The notes below the pieces were generated by a model, which was not told the origin of the DNA, did no database searches, and was given only the letters and a program-made list of their open reading frames with translations. From Panonychus citri (lineage: Eukaryota; Arthropoda; Arachnida; Trombidiformes; Tetranychidae): a stretch of DNA of 64,000 nt. Below, one piece after another: positions 47,438 through 61,227 of the stretch. The stretch's first letter is position 1. Every line of letters starts with the position of its first letter. Both the position numbers and the translations under genes were made by a program. The stretch lies in NCBI RefSeq assembly GCF_014898815.1, contig NW_026515505.1, positions 620,001 to 684,000 of the forward strand, in the 5' to 3' direction.

Positions 47438-50045
47438 AAATATTTATTTCAAGTGTAAGTTGATTCCAAATAGTGTAGATGATTTTATTTCTTAATTCTG
47501 ACAGAGAGGAGGAGAAGAAAAAAAAATTAATTCTTTTTCATTTGATTAGTATCATTTTCTTGCTTTAATGATGGATCATGATGATTTTCATGGGTACATG
47601 ATGATGACAGGGAAACGGAAGATGAGGAAATGGTGGAAGAGGGAAAAAAAAGTTGAAGTAATAAAGACAAAAAATGGGAGAATTTTTTGTTTTTCATCTT
47701 CTATGTTGATCTGCTATTTTTTCTTCTTCATGGTTTTCTGATTCTGGACAAGGGTCAGCATGGAATCATGAAATATCCATGGAAATGAAAAAAAGGCAAG
47801 AGCCTAAATTTAATTTAGCTTTTGATTGATGTGAATTGGAGGATAGAATATGAAAAAAAAATTCTATTTATTATCTGGAATCTTTTTTTTCGCCATCATT
47901 TTTGTTCCCATTCTGTTCAGTTTTTTTTTCCATGATCATGATCAGAATCAATATCAACTGATTTCTGACTGGATCACAATCAGCGCAATTAAACCGACAA
48001 TAAATTTATCACCTGATATTCATGTGAAAGTTTTCTGGTGAATTAGATTTTGGAAGTAAAAAAGTTCTGTTAACATGATTTCATCCTTATTCTCATGTAT
48101 TAATATATCATGATAACCATGAAATCTCTGAGTTAATCTTTTCTTTCCAGATAATCCTTTTAATCTTACTTGTAAATCTACAACATGAGAGGTAAATATT
48201 AAAAGTTACTTAATCAACTGAATAAGAAATATTATCTCACCATGATAATCAACAAGATAATTCATTCATCATGAAAATGATGAGAAATCTCATCTTCAGA
48301 TTAGTTTCATCTATTGGATATGATTCATTTTCACTTGTCAGTTGCATGAATGAATTACTCATGGTAGGAAATTCACTCATGGTATTCATACATTTATATA
48401 CCTTTTGAAATGGTAATAACAATAATGGAAAACCATGAGAAAGGAAAACAAAAGAATTACCTTGAATAATTTCAATTCTCTTATGAGAATTGGAAGAGAA
48501 AAACATTTTCACCAGAACTTTCTCCTTGAAACAATTCTAATCATTATAATACCATGTAAGTTATTCCCATGAACAATTTAACTCTCTTTCTTTTCGTCTC
48601 TTTCAGGGTGAAAACAAAATTCCGTCTGAGAAAAAAAGAAAATGAGAAAATGAAGAAGCTAAAATCATTTTAGAATTCGGGGAAAAGAAAATTCGATAAA
48701 ACTAAAAGTTCTAATCTACAAATTCACATGGTAACATTTTCACACCTTGATAAGTGGAAAATCAAAGTTACCATGATGAATGAATCTCCAGTTCTCTCTC
48801 TCTCCATGAATTATCTTGTTGTCCTTTTTTACTGTGTAACTCACATTATCCACAATTCATCCCACCCAACCCACTCACTCATCCACCCACTTTCCTCCTC
48901 CATTCAGGTATTAATCATATGAGAGAGATAACAATTGGTTAGAAAAAGATGTTAACACAATTCCCATGTTATCTTCATCTTCACTCCCAATGATTGTTTA
49001 GTATCTTCCTCATCTTCTCGGTAAACATACACAAGAAATACACTTGATAAGATGTTACCTCTTAGATTTTGGTTTCCATGTCCTTATCATCCGTTATCTT
49101 CATCCTCATCCTCATCCTTTTGTCTTTCGTTTTTTTTACTATTTACACAGCTAATAGATGACAATTATAATGATGATAACAATAATCATCATCACAATCA
49201 TTATCAGACTCATTTTCATCTCGATGTCAAACCTAAAGTATAATCATCATGATAAAGTAAATATTATATGTAATTGATGATGATAAAAAAAAGGATAAAG
49301 TTTATCATCATCATCATGATCCTGATCAACTAATCACAATTGTTTATCTTAAATTGTTGTGGTATATTTATATTGTTAACTGTTATTGTTTGTTAACACG
49401 TAAAACCCATTGATAAATTAACATTTTCTGTATATTATAATTGAGTGAATCAAATACATGCGCTTCAGAATTTTGTTCAGAACTTTGTTCAGAACTCGAA
49501 AATTGCCTTTCTCTCTCTCTCTCTCTTTCTCCCTTTTTTCGATTCTCTTTCTTTTATCTTCCAGAATTATTCTTCCATTTCGAGCCTTGGAGTTGAGTTT
49601 ATTTCTATTTTATATTATACATTTTCCATGGTTCTATTACTTGGATTCTGAGAATGTGTCTTATCATGTATCTCCAATCTTCATGGTTGAAACATGAAAG
49701 TTAAACAGTTATCATCTTCATCTTCATCATTATTGTATAAAAGATGATATATAATATATATCATGATTCTGATTCTATTTTCTTTCCTCCATCCAGAATT
49801 TTCCCTCTATCATGCTAACTGAATTAAATTGGATCCAATTTCAATTTCCAATCTTTAATTCATATAAACAGAAACAAAAAACAAACTTCGCCTTAATCTA
49901 AGTTAATCATCTTAAACCATTTTCTAATTAAAACTAATATTGTGATTATCGCCATTAATTATGATCATTGGATCGTAATTAACTAAAATTGAGAGAGAAA
50001 CTTTTTGTTATTTAGAAAATAAAAATTTTCTTTCATCTTCAAAAT

Positions 50046-50073
50046 ATGTCACCTTTTGATGGAGATTCAAATA
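50046..50073 (+). CDS. candidate upstream exon of the Shisa-like gene
   Basis: ATG plus eight codons ending in a good donor (AAATA|GTAAGTAAAC). The phase (one base left) joins the Shisa-domain exon in frame. It lacks a signal peptide, which Shisa proteins normally have, so the real first exon may lie further upstream. Confidence 0.25.
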
Positions 50074-50329
50074 GTAAGTAAACTTATCCAATGGATTTTG
50101 ATATTACCTCTTGATTGACATTTAATTAGTTTAACGACAATTTAATTTTGTTAATTTTGTCTTAACTTGTCACCAAGAAACAACAATTTGATTGATACAT
50201 AAATTAAGTGTCTGCAATTGTACTTGCAACAATCAAGCTTGAAACTGTGTTCATATTTATTTGGATTGTGTGATTACACCAACTAATTTTTTGTGATCTC
50301 TCTCGTTGATTTGGTTAATTGTGATTTAG

Positions 50330-51999
50330 CAATTGGAATACAATATTGCCCCGGATATGTAGACAAGAATGGCTCATGGAGAGCGGGTTTCTACTGCCCA
50401 CCAAAGTCCCAAGGGCGGAAAATGTATTGCTGTGGATCTACAATCCATAAGTATTGTTGTGGTTCCAAGGAGGAGAATGAATTTTTTGGTGGATCAAGCA
50501 TATCATATATTAGGTAATTAACGATTACCAATTTAATTAAAACTCTTTCACTTTATTCTGATAATCTAATCAAATGTTACCTTTCAATTGTTTCCTTGAT
50601 TGTTATCATTTTCCTCAAACCAAGTCGATTGTGTTGGTTTTCAATTGATTAGCTTAATCTTAATCTTCATCTTGATCACTGATTGTTGATTGTTGATTGT
50701 TGATTGTAATACAATTGCGATACTATTTTTTTTTCAAAAATAACAACAATCAGTTTGTAAAAATGTTCAACAATCAGAGTAATCATCATAGTTGATTGAT
50801 ATTGTTTTTATATTATGCTAATCATTTGATTTATATGTTTATGATAATATTGAGCAAACATGTTAACATTTTGGTAAATATTATGTTACAATTGTTTAAG
50901 TTTAAATTGTTACCTGAATTATAACAACGATCAACTTGCTTGATTAACTTAATTAACTTGATTTGTTGACAAGAAAATGATCAAATTGAAACAATAACAA
51001 TTGAAATCATAAGCTACTACCAATGTACTAGTGATAGTTAGTTAATGATAGAGTTAATAACAATCAAGACTAACCTATTATTATTATTTAGCTAAATATA
51101 AGATTAGTTAATAGTAACAGTTAGTTAATCATCTTAGAATCAACTAATGTTTACCTTTGATATTAAATGTTGTTTTTTTTTGTTTTTTTCTTGTGAAATT
51201 TGATTCATCTAATCATCAACATGGAATCGGTTGTAATTTTGTTTCTATCGTTCAATTGGTCAGTTCATCGACCATGTTCACAGTGACCATAGTGACCTTT
51301 ATATTTGCCGTTATGTTGACAGTTTTGGGCTTTGTTTGTTGTCGTAAATTTTTTAAACGTCACCTTGGAGGGTTAGATATGTCAGAAAATCATCCCTACC
51401 ATATAAACACCGGTGTTGATGGTCAAAGTATCGACGGTGGTCAACCAGGTCTTCTACCATGTCCAGTGAATGGTGTTAACGGAGGATTACCAAACAATAC
51501 GACAACAACCACGACCACAATTAACTTATTTGATCTAACCGATGGGTCACCTTATACTAATCTACTTTCACCCAGTTCGACTAATCTTCCACCACCACCA
51601 CACTTAATTAATTCAACAAGCAATCGCCTTATGGATTCTTATATTCCAACCATATCATCTTATATTAATCCACCGCCGACCGTTGGATTTATTGACCCAC
51701 CGCCTCCATATCAAGTGTCACAAAATTATCACTACAATGATCTTAATAATAATGATAACAATTCTAATGATACCAATCAAGGGTCAATCAACAATCAATC
51801 TTTAATTACCTCAGTTAATAGTGGTACTCATGTGTCCTCCTTTATCAATCAATTAAATCCCAATAATCAAACAATTAACAATGTTGATCGGACTAATAAT
51901 CAGAATAGGATTTTATCAATGTTGGGTGGATCTTACCGGCGGGATATTATTCACCCTTGTGAAGGACAAAAGCGACTCTGGAGGACAATGTCACAGTGA
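50330..51999 (+). CDS. Shisa-like single-pass membrane protein (5' end uncertain)
   Basis: Two solid exons: 50330-50513 and 51264-51999, joined in frame. The first encodes the cysteine-rich Shisa domain: YCPGYVDKNGSWRAGFYCP, then MYCCGS and KYCCGS. The second starts with a transmembrane helix (TIVTFIFAVMLTVLGFVCC) followed by basic RKFFKR. A long cytoplasmic tail rich in Asn, Ser and Pro follows, with a PPPY motif (DPPPPYQ) that can bind WW domains. This order (Cys domain, membrane helix, PPxY tail) is the Shisa layout. Family members act in the ER/Golgi on Frizzled or FGF receptor maturation, or as auxiliary subunits of glutamate receptors. The specific role here is unknown. Signal-peptide exon not found. 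Possible poly(A) signals at 52142-52147 and 52448-52453. Confidence 0.8.
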
Positions 52000-52949
52000 A
52001 ATTAGTTGATTAGTTTACTAATTGTTAATGTTACCTAATTGTGTCTTCATCCACATCATTTAAATATCCCAACAATCAACGGTCGATATGTACTTACATC
52101 CAATAAGTTTTAATTATCCTTCAATTGAGTATTTGGATTATAATAAACTTTTTGTTTTTCTCATCAATCAGTCAACAAAAATCTAACTGAATTAATAATT
52201 TACTCAACAATTAACCATTGATTTGATTTGTATCTGTGTTTACCGTTTCTGTTGATCATCATCATAACTGGATTTAATCATTTGGTTTGATACAAAGACA
52301 CACAATTAAATTTAAACTACTATATTTGTATGTATGTAATTATATTTGACAATTTTAATTATGATTAATTGTTGTTGTTTTTCAAACAATTAAAGTACCC
52401 AAAGGTGCTGAAACTTACTATTAATTTGTATATGAAAACGAGATGAAAATAAAACAATTTAAATTAAATGAAGAAAACGCAAAAATCATTTAACCGAAAG
52501 CTAATCAACTCTAATTGTCCAAATTGACCAACTGACCAACCTTCATTATTTAGCATAATAGACTCATGATTGATCAACTTCGCAATCTAATTGCTTGTTA
52601 ATCTGATTTTCCATTTGTTGAATCAACAATTAGTTTGAAATGTTTCACCCAAAGAGAGAGAGAGAGAGAAGGATAAATTTTCATTCACTTTCATTTTCTT
52701 GTGTCCATTTGTCTTAATGGTCAATCGATGGTCAATTCCTTTGTAATGAGAAAGTTGAGGTCAAAGTTTGTTATTACCAAAACTAAGGAAAGAAGATGAG
52801 GAAGATAAAATTAATGGTCATCCTCTTTTCTTTCATCTTCATTTGAACCATATTCACAATCTTAATCATCTTCTGTCTTCCATCATCAAATGTCCGAATC
52901 TATTCAATCTGAAGATTGTATTTCTTTCCGGAGAGAAAACTGAGAATGT
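52000..52949. other. Shisa 3' flank
   Basis: AT-rich sequence with two AATAAA signals (52142-52147, 52448-52453) and a short GA microsatellite (about 52656-52670). An ATG at 52796 opens a 16-codon hydrophobic frame resembling a signal peptide that then stops. It is noted but not called. Confidence 0.45.
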
Positions 52950-53197
52950 CAACCCACCACCTGATCCTCCTTTTTCATCCCTTAGATCATCATTCCCACC
53001 ACCACCTCAACCTCTTCTTCCTCCTCCTCCTCCACCATCACTGAATCCATTGAACAGAAATAAGAAAAACTCTGAATCTTTACTCTTCCCTCTTCCCAAT
53101 GTTAAGAAGTAAAAATGATGAGAGTGGGAGTGAGAACAAGCAACAGGAAATTGAACCTGCCTCCGGCTCAGCTACTGAAGATGAGGATATTACTTAG
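52950..53197 (+). CDS. possible orphan terminal exon, Pro-rich then acidic
   Basis: Two adjacent frames look coding. One has a Pro-rich stretch (NPPPDPPFSS, then PPPPQPLLPPPPPP), ending at the TAA at 53107. The other gives KNDESGSENKQQEIEPAS and then TEDEDIT, ending with TAG at 53195-53197. AATAAA follows at 53271. Joining them needs one base removed near 53101-53110 or an unseen splice. The upstream part of any such gene was not found. It could be an alternative last exon of the Shisa gene or plain low-complexity DNA. Confidence 0.3.
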
Positions 53198-53270
53198 GAT
53201 GACAAAGAAGATATAAAAAAAATTCTTCTTCTACAAATATAACAACAATAATGTATCAGATTCTCATTGA

Positions 53271-53276
53271 AATAAA
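53271..53276 (+). terminator. poly(A) signal of the orphan exon
   Basis: Canonical AATAAA 74 bases after the TAG at 53197, supporting but not proving a transcript end here. Confidence 0.35.
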
Positions 53277-56200
53277 ACTTATCGTTTATGAATCTGATTC
53301 TATCCTATTATTTGTTCATCTAGAACTCGATGAAGATAAATGACAATTCTGATTGGAAATTTGATCGAAAAATCCTAACCAGTTGATTAGAACAAATCAA
53401 CTGATGATAATTAGTCTTTCTAAATGTAATCTGTTCGAAATGTCGATTATATCAAATGTAAATAACATGAGAATTAAATTCCCATGTAATTAGAGTGAGT
53501 TAATTGTCGGATTTTGATGATAAATAAATGATTTGGAAAAGTTCATCAGATAAAAAGTCTAAAGGGTGGGAGGTGGAAAATTTCCCTTGGTAACTGGGAG
53601 TAGAATAAGAAGAAAAAAAAGTTCTAATAAGGTGTAATCTTCTTTTTCTTTTTTTCTCTCTCTCCATCCTCATCATTTTCTCTTCATTGGGAGAAGGTCT
53701 TGACACAATGGATTAAATATCGTCCTCATCATCATCAAAATCTCCATGGTGATGAATCAGGAAGCGACTAATGAAGATGAAGATCATTAGTCTTTATGAT
53801 AATTCCCGTTATTTGTAAAATTCAATTCAATTTGTTTTCCATGTGAATGAAAATACATTTGATTAAATTGTTTGATCTTCTTTTTGTAGACAATCATCAA
53901 TTAATCGCTTGATTATCATGACAATCAGATTGAATTAAGATGATTGATTCAGTTGAAATTCATTGGTAAAACAACAAAACTAAGTATCAGAAAAAAAATT
54001 CATCTCTATGAGTTCATTAATTTAACCAGATTCACTTAATCAACTGATACTAAATCATCATCATGAAAGGATACTCATGATGATGATGATGATTCAGGAG
54101 GAGGATGAAGAGAAAAGTTTAAATAAACATGATGATCATGATCAGAATCCATTGAAAATTGAATGGATCATTAGGTTTTCCCTTAGATTTCATGAGTAAC
54201 TATTTACATTGAACAAGAAAAAGTTGATTCCTTATTATTGTTACTCTTTAAGTTTATGAATTTTTTATTTCCGATTTTATCATCAACTCTTTTTATATCT
54301 ATTTTCCTTTGGTGATGATGATGAATTTTAATCATCATGATGATTGTTATGGAGAAAATATCTAACTTTTATCAGAAAGAATCTTGAAAGAAATTGAAAG
54401 AATGGAAAATGAGAAAGAACTGAAATCGATTTTTCATTAAACCTCAATAAAGGTTAATATCTTTTTCTCTACTCTTTCTCTCTTCTTTTGAATTAATACC
54501 CTGAGGATGATCATCATCATCATGAAGATAAAATTACTGAACATTTCTCAACTCATTTCCACCTCGTAAAGATGAAGATAAAAGGAGGAAGAGTTAACAT
54601 TAGCTCTCACATACTAATCATTAACTTTTACCTTTTTATTTCAAGTATCATTATCAAAGGTTGATGATGATGATGATGATGATAAGCCTTTGGATATAAA
54701 AGTCAGATGAAGATGAGAAAATCTTTCCATAGGAATGATGATGATGATGATGATGATAAATGATGGGTAAAGATGATGATAGTAGCCAAGAAAACGGAAG
54801 ACAAAAAGTATATATTTCCAATCAATGGGAATCAAATAGTAGAAAAAATCATTTCCTTTTGATTTTTTTTTCTTCTCCTTCCTCTTCCTTAATCATCATC
54901 ATCATCATCAAGACTGAAACAAAAAGATGATGAGGATGATATGATGAAGATGAAGATGATAATAATATGATGTATGATGAAATTGATCATATTGTTGATA
55001 CTAAATATTAAATTATCTTCAACCTCTTGTTTCATTGGGCTTTTACCTTGATTGTTAATCTAATGGTAACTTTTCATGATTTGTTTTCTTTGATTATTAT
55101 CGATGATTAAATTGTAATTGTTATGATAAAAGTAATTTGTTCCAGGCCTTTAATTGTGATTAGAGTGATTAAATTGTGCCTTTGAAAAGGGAAAACATTT
55201 CGTGATCAAAGTTAATTACCATTGATTAATAATCTTTTCTTTTTCCAATGTTTTGTCTTAATTGTTACTGTTGATTAATCAACTTTACTTTGATTGTTTC
55301 GAGACACAATATGATACAACTATTAGATTACGGATAAATTGTAAATCATTCAGATTGTGAATTATGATTAAAAATGAAAGTTAAACACGTGAACAAAAAT
55401 GAACCAATTAAAGTGATTAGTTGATTTATTTTATCCAAAATCAAGTTGAATGAATAACAATCAAACAATTTAATTGAAATCAGAAATAGGATCAGGATTG
55501 ATTGTTAACTTTTGTCCTTTTGTTTTCCCATTTTGTGATAATCATGATGCTGATTTAACATTTATCTTTATCATCTTAACCATTGGTCAGTTGGTGATTA
55601 TCTTGACCAACACAACATAAGATAAACATGGAAATGACTTCACCTTTGTTTTCAAATCTTTTCTCATTATTATTATCATGATGATAATAAGATGATGATA
55701 AGATGACTTCTAGTATTTACTTTAAATGATTGTGTTGTGATGATGATGACCAGTAATGTCCATCTGAGTGGACATCAATTTGACCAAGAATTGGTAATGT
55801 GAATGACAAGCAAGTCAAGAAGAATCAATTTCTGTTAACTTATCATCATCATCATCATCTTTAGGCTCAAGATGAAGACAAAGATGATGAGAGGGTGAAG
55901 ATGAAGATGAAGATGAGGATGAGGATGATTTGAGTTGGTCAAACATGTTTGACCACTCACTGTGTCTATGAAAGTTGTCATCTTGCTTGACAAAAGTAAT
56001 AAAGTTTAATCATTACCATCAACAAACAAATACAATTAACCACAATCATTTAATGGTTTATATACACAATTTTTATTCCTGACAATTAACTTAATTTTGT
56101 TGGAATCAACAAATTTTTCATTGATTAACTGATCCTGATTAACCTAACCCAATATTTAAACGTTAACATTGACAATCAAAAAACTAGGATTGTCTAAAAT

Positions 56201-57387
56201 TTGATTTTTAACTTAATTGTTATTAAATTGACTGCAAACCCCTAGAAATGTTTTCAATGATTAAGAATCAAGTGAACTGTTAATTAAATGAGACAGGAAA
56301 AAGTTGATCAATGATCTAAATCAATGATTAACTTGATTGTCTTCCCAATCCGATTGACCTTAAACTAAATTAACTGTAAATTGTTAAATTTAAATCGAGT
56401 CAAAATCTAAACAAATATCATCATTATCAGTTAATCATTTGGCAACTAATTTGATGATGAGAAAAGGAAATTAATTAATTGTTCAACCCAGAAGAAAACG
56501 GAAAAGATTAGTGTTTCTAGTCAACAATTAACAATAAAATTAACTGAATAATGAAAAAGGAAATAGTCTAATTGTTAGGGCTACAATAAGTTAATTTAGT
56601 TTAAATTAAACGATAACAGTAATTAAAGTGTTACACTGATTGTTTGATCCTTTGCTATTTACGAGGCTGTTTGATTAAGTTGATCAAATCAATACCAATT
56701 GAATTAATTGGCTATTGTTTGAAGATATCACTGATTGTTCAGTCGCAATCAGTTGATTAACATGATTTATATTGAAAAAAAGCACAATCAAATTACACCT
56801 TAAGTTTACAATGAGAAAAGTTGATCTTAATTGTTGATAAACTTGAAACATACACACCTAATGATTGTTGTTACAATTTGATTGATTAACAAGTTGTAAA
56901 TTGTGTCCACTCAATGGGTCAGTTTTGATTTTCTGTTCGTAGCTAAATTGTGCCAAGTTAATTGTTACTAATTCATCAAGTAACTTAAGAAAGAAACGAA
57001 AATAAAGAAAATCTCTCTGAATAATATAATCGTAATTATCTTACCCTCAGAAAACAAACAAGAAAACAAACTGACCACTTAAAGGTGTGTCCAGTAAGAA
57101 GATGATCATCTATGTAATATATTTATTCAAGAAAAATGACCAAGGTAAAAAAAGAACTAGAAGAAAAAGAAAAGATAAAAGAAAGTAAAAAAAAAACGAT
57201 GATAATACTGACCATTAGGATGAGGGAATTTATCTTTGACTGACCTTGACTTACCTTTGATCATCATCATCATCATCATCTCCTCCCTTCTCATACCTTA
57301 ATGATTACCTTGGGTAAATTTGAATAGTTAACAGGAACTCGGGTTAATTAACAATCAAGTATCGATACTATTTAAGGTCGGTCAGTG
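53277..57387. other. noncoding block rich in ATG/CAT trinucleotides
   Basis: No supportable gene. It contains many short ATG/CAT microsatellites (for example near 54663-54682, 54735-54760, 54893-54910, 55838-55860) and, after about 55.0 kb, AT-rich TTAATTG-type sequence. It may contain regulatory DNA for the flanking Shisa and VWC genes. Confidence 0.55.
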
Positions 57388-60362
57388 ATGGTTCAAACTC
57401 TTGGACAAGAAAAAAGGTTACCAATACCAAAGCCGAATGAGAAACCAATAGTTTCCTTTACTCTCCTCCCTCTAATCATCATCTTCATCTTCATCCTTCC
57501 ATCCCACCTTCATCATCTTAGAGAGACAGGTAACAATCTGAGGGAGATGAGAGAGAGAGAGAGAGAGAGAGAGAAAACTTTTTGTTCCTTAAAAACTTTT
57601 CAATGTAAGTTTAGTTTTCGATATTGATGTTTACCTGATCATCTCTTTCTCATCATCATCATAAATTGATTCAACTTTACCGTAATTAGAACCATTTGAA
57701 ATTCACAAATTATTATCATTTGTTAATCAATAAGTATCAATGAAATCATATCAACAGTTAATTGTGATAATAACATTCATATTAACATGGGAACATGTTA
57801 ATTCTGGTAAGAACTTTTTTTAAAAATTCTTTTCATAAACAAATGAAACAAATTGATTACAATTTTGTATCATCATGAATATTTATCGTTATTATTGAGA
57901 TTCTGTTCATTTTTTAGCAATCATTGAATTGCTTGAGGGCAAATTTTTCTTGAAAAGTTGCAAATATTTTCATTCATTTTTTAATCTAAGTTTTTTGTTT
58001 CATATCTTTTTCCTCGTGATTTAACTTTAATATGGATTTTATATTTTACCGATAATATCATCAACTTGACAATCAACATAATCTATTTGTTTCTTGATCA
58101 CAATTAGCCCCACAAATCAAACTACAACCTTACAGTGCAAATCAAACGGGTAAGTGTTTCCATCTTATAATTATTAATATTATTTGTTAATAGATAATCA
58201 CAAACAATCAACACCCAATCAATTGATTACCTTTGATTAACATGGTAACAGTTTCTCATTCAATATCTTAACCAGTCAACCTTTTCATTTGATTGTTATC
58301 GATAATCAATAGATATGATTGGCAATGGTAATCAATCTTACTCTCAAAGTAATTAGTTGATTAAAATTGAATTTCAATCAACAACAATATCAAACTTAAT
58401 CATCACCATATTGATAAAAAAAATCGATCCTCATAATGATTGAACAATAACAATCATCAGCTGATTGATTATCCGATTAGAAGAAAAGTGCAAAGTGATT
58501 AAAAGATAATCAAACTAATCAATGGACAGAATTTCTGATTTACATTTGAGAAAACTTAAATTTCTCCACCGGTGGATAATAAGAATGAGAATAAATAGAA
58601 TTTCATTTTCTTCGACTTTCTCTCTGAACATTTTCTCCTTATTTACGATAATGTATCTTTCCAGTTCTCTGAGAAGGCGGAATATGAAATATTCTGATGA
58701 TAATATATTCGATGGGTGGAAGATTAGGAAGATAAAGGAAAGAAAAATATTCTATGTAATAATAGTAATAAATGTATTTAGCTTTTTCTTTTCTCTCTCT
58801 CTCTCTCTCTCTCTCTTAGAACTTTTTCTTTTCGAGGTTAAGATATAATGGAAAGTGAATACACAAAAACCACTGAGGTTTTCATGTGTTCCATGAATTC
58901 TGGTTGATGTTTTCGCTTGAAAGGAGATACAAGAAATTATGATGATAAAGATGATGATTATCATCAAGATGAAAATGATGATGGATGTGGGTACATGATA
59001 AGAATGGTCTATGTCAATTTTTTCTCATCTTCTTTTTCTTGTTCATCTTCTTGTTCAGTTGATTTTTACTCTTTTTTTTCTTCCATGTCATCAACTACTT
59101 GTATATATTGTCGTTGATGATTATTATGATTCCATGTTGATCATCATGGCGATGATAATGTATTTATATCATCATGGAATCTCATCAATCATGAATTTCT
59201 GTGTTGGTATATCTAATAAGGCGAAAAGAAAGAAGAAGAAAAAAAAATGGAATCATGAATATATTGTTATCTTTATAATGGATTGTTGATATTCACTAAC
59301 CCACCGGTGGGTGATATTTTAAACTCGAGATTCATTCAGGGGTCACCATTGAATGTCAATAATGGTCAATAGCTGAGAAAGAGAGATATTTGAGTGTCCA
59401 GCTGATAGGTTGACCAATTGGGTCTCTTTTTTTTCATCGTTTCGATTTTTAATTTTTCTTTTCTTCCTTTGGATCCTTTTGCTTAATTGTTGCGGTTAAT
59501 TAGCTTGTTTCATCAATGGAAATCTCTATGAAAAAGGTGATGCGATTCCTTCTGACCATCCATGTGAAATTTGTCGTTGCCGACCACCAGGATTTTCGTG
59601 CTCATTCAAACACTGTCCAGTTAAACCAACCGGTTGCCGGACAATTGAAGTAGATGGACAATGTTGCCCTAATTATGATTGTGGTAAGTGATTGATTCTT
59701 GAATTCATGAGGTCGAGATTGAAAATTTTCCAATCACTTGATTGATGTAAATTCATTTTTTGAAACAATTTTCAAGTGAAAAAAAAAACTTGTTGATCTC
59801 ATTTTAAATTGTGACTACATAATTTTTTCCTTGTGATCTACTGTTTGATAATCATCATCAGCAATCAATTGATTGTAATGGTTATAAGAAAAAAACATCA
59901 TTGTTATTGGGGTTAGAAAGGTGATTGAAATCACACTGAGAAAGAGGAAAAGAAAGAGAAAATGGGAAGATAAGGAAGATAAAAAAAGACACAGGGAAAA
60001 AAGGTCAATAATAATAATGGAAACCCTGAGATAATATAAGTTACTATTGATTCGTGGCTTTTGATAAAAAAAGCTTTTGATTGTCACCATACAATGGGAA
60101 CAGATTAGACAAATATAATCTGATTTATCAATTGAATTTGACAACAATCAGCATAATAAAGTACAGTTAACAACAAGAAGGTCAAATTGTCTAATTGTGA
60201 TCAGTTAATCACAATCACAATCATCTGTTGTTTGGATTGATTGTCTTTTCTATGTTATTTACTGTTTATTAACTTGCAACAAATAATAACAATTTAAAAA
60301 GTATTAAGTTGACATAAGATGATAGAGAGCACATTGATTAAGATGAAGATAAAGATGATGAA

Positions 60363-60402
<40 letters not shown>

Positions 60403-60977
60403 TAAAGATGAGGATGAAAAAAAGGAAGCACATTATATGAGAGAGAAAAAGAAAAATCAGAATCTGATTAGTTTTGATTCATTGAATTTACAAGAGAAAC
60501 AAGTTGAATTTAAACCTCACTCATCCATTTTATTTTCTCTTGTTTAAAGCTTATCTTCATCATCTTCATCTTCATCTTCATCAAGCTAACAAGCTTTAAC
60601 TCTGTTACCTTTTCATCCTCATCTTTTGTTAGTCTTTTTCTTGGGATTTGTTTTTTCTGTATCTTCTAATTCAATCATTAACCTTTTACTTGTGTATCAT
60701 CAACAAATCAAACATTTTACCTGTTAATTGAAAAGATGATGATGAGAGTAAAAAAAGTAACGGAAGTCACCTTGATCAGACAAACAAATTCGTTAGTGGG
60801 TCAACATTGAATTCAGGAAGTTTATTCATTGATGATGAGCTAATAAGAAGGTCAAGAAAATCAGGAGAAGATGATGAATAAGATGATGGGTGATGATGAG
60901 ATTTAAGTAGAAAAGGGTTAGAACTATTCTAAGGTAAAAGGTTACGAGTTATTCAGGGTAGAAGAAGATAAAAGTTT

Positions 60978-61008
<31 letters not shown>

Positions 61009-61168
61009 TCCTCTTTCTTTGTCTTCCTTTTCATCAGATTACATTATTATTGGTAAATTATTGAACCAAATCGCATAAATAACAACATTATTATTCAAAT
61101 CAATTGGTGGTGATTGACTGGAGAGAGATAATTACAGAAGATGATTTTGTATATTCCAATTTGTTAGG

Positions 61169-61227
<59 letters not shown>

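Larger units (their letters stand above)
37228..50045. other. gene-poor block of about 12.8 kb
   Basis: No supportable gene. It alternates AT-rich TTAATTG-type sequence (37.7-38.6, 44.0-47.3 kb) with GAAAGA/TCATCATC and CATGG-rich sequence (38.6-43.9, 47.3-49.8 kb). Possible isolated exon-like bits are a minus-strand acidic codon run between splice-like signals near 40970-41003 and a plus-strand poly-Ser end at 43747-43787 after CTTGCAG. Both look like microsatellites and are not called. It may hold 5' exons or enhancers of the Shisa-like gene. Confidence 0.5.

Noticed and set aside
47850..48041. 63-codon ORF with signal-peptide-like start
   Set aside because: Hydrophobic start comes from A- and T-runs, no family resemblance, and its end does not give the phase required to join the Shisa exon.
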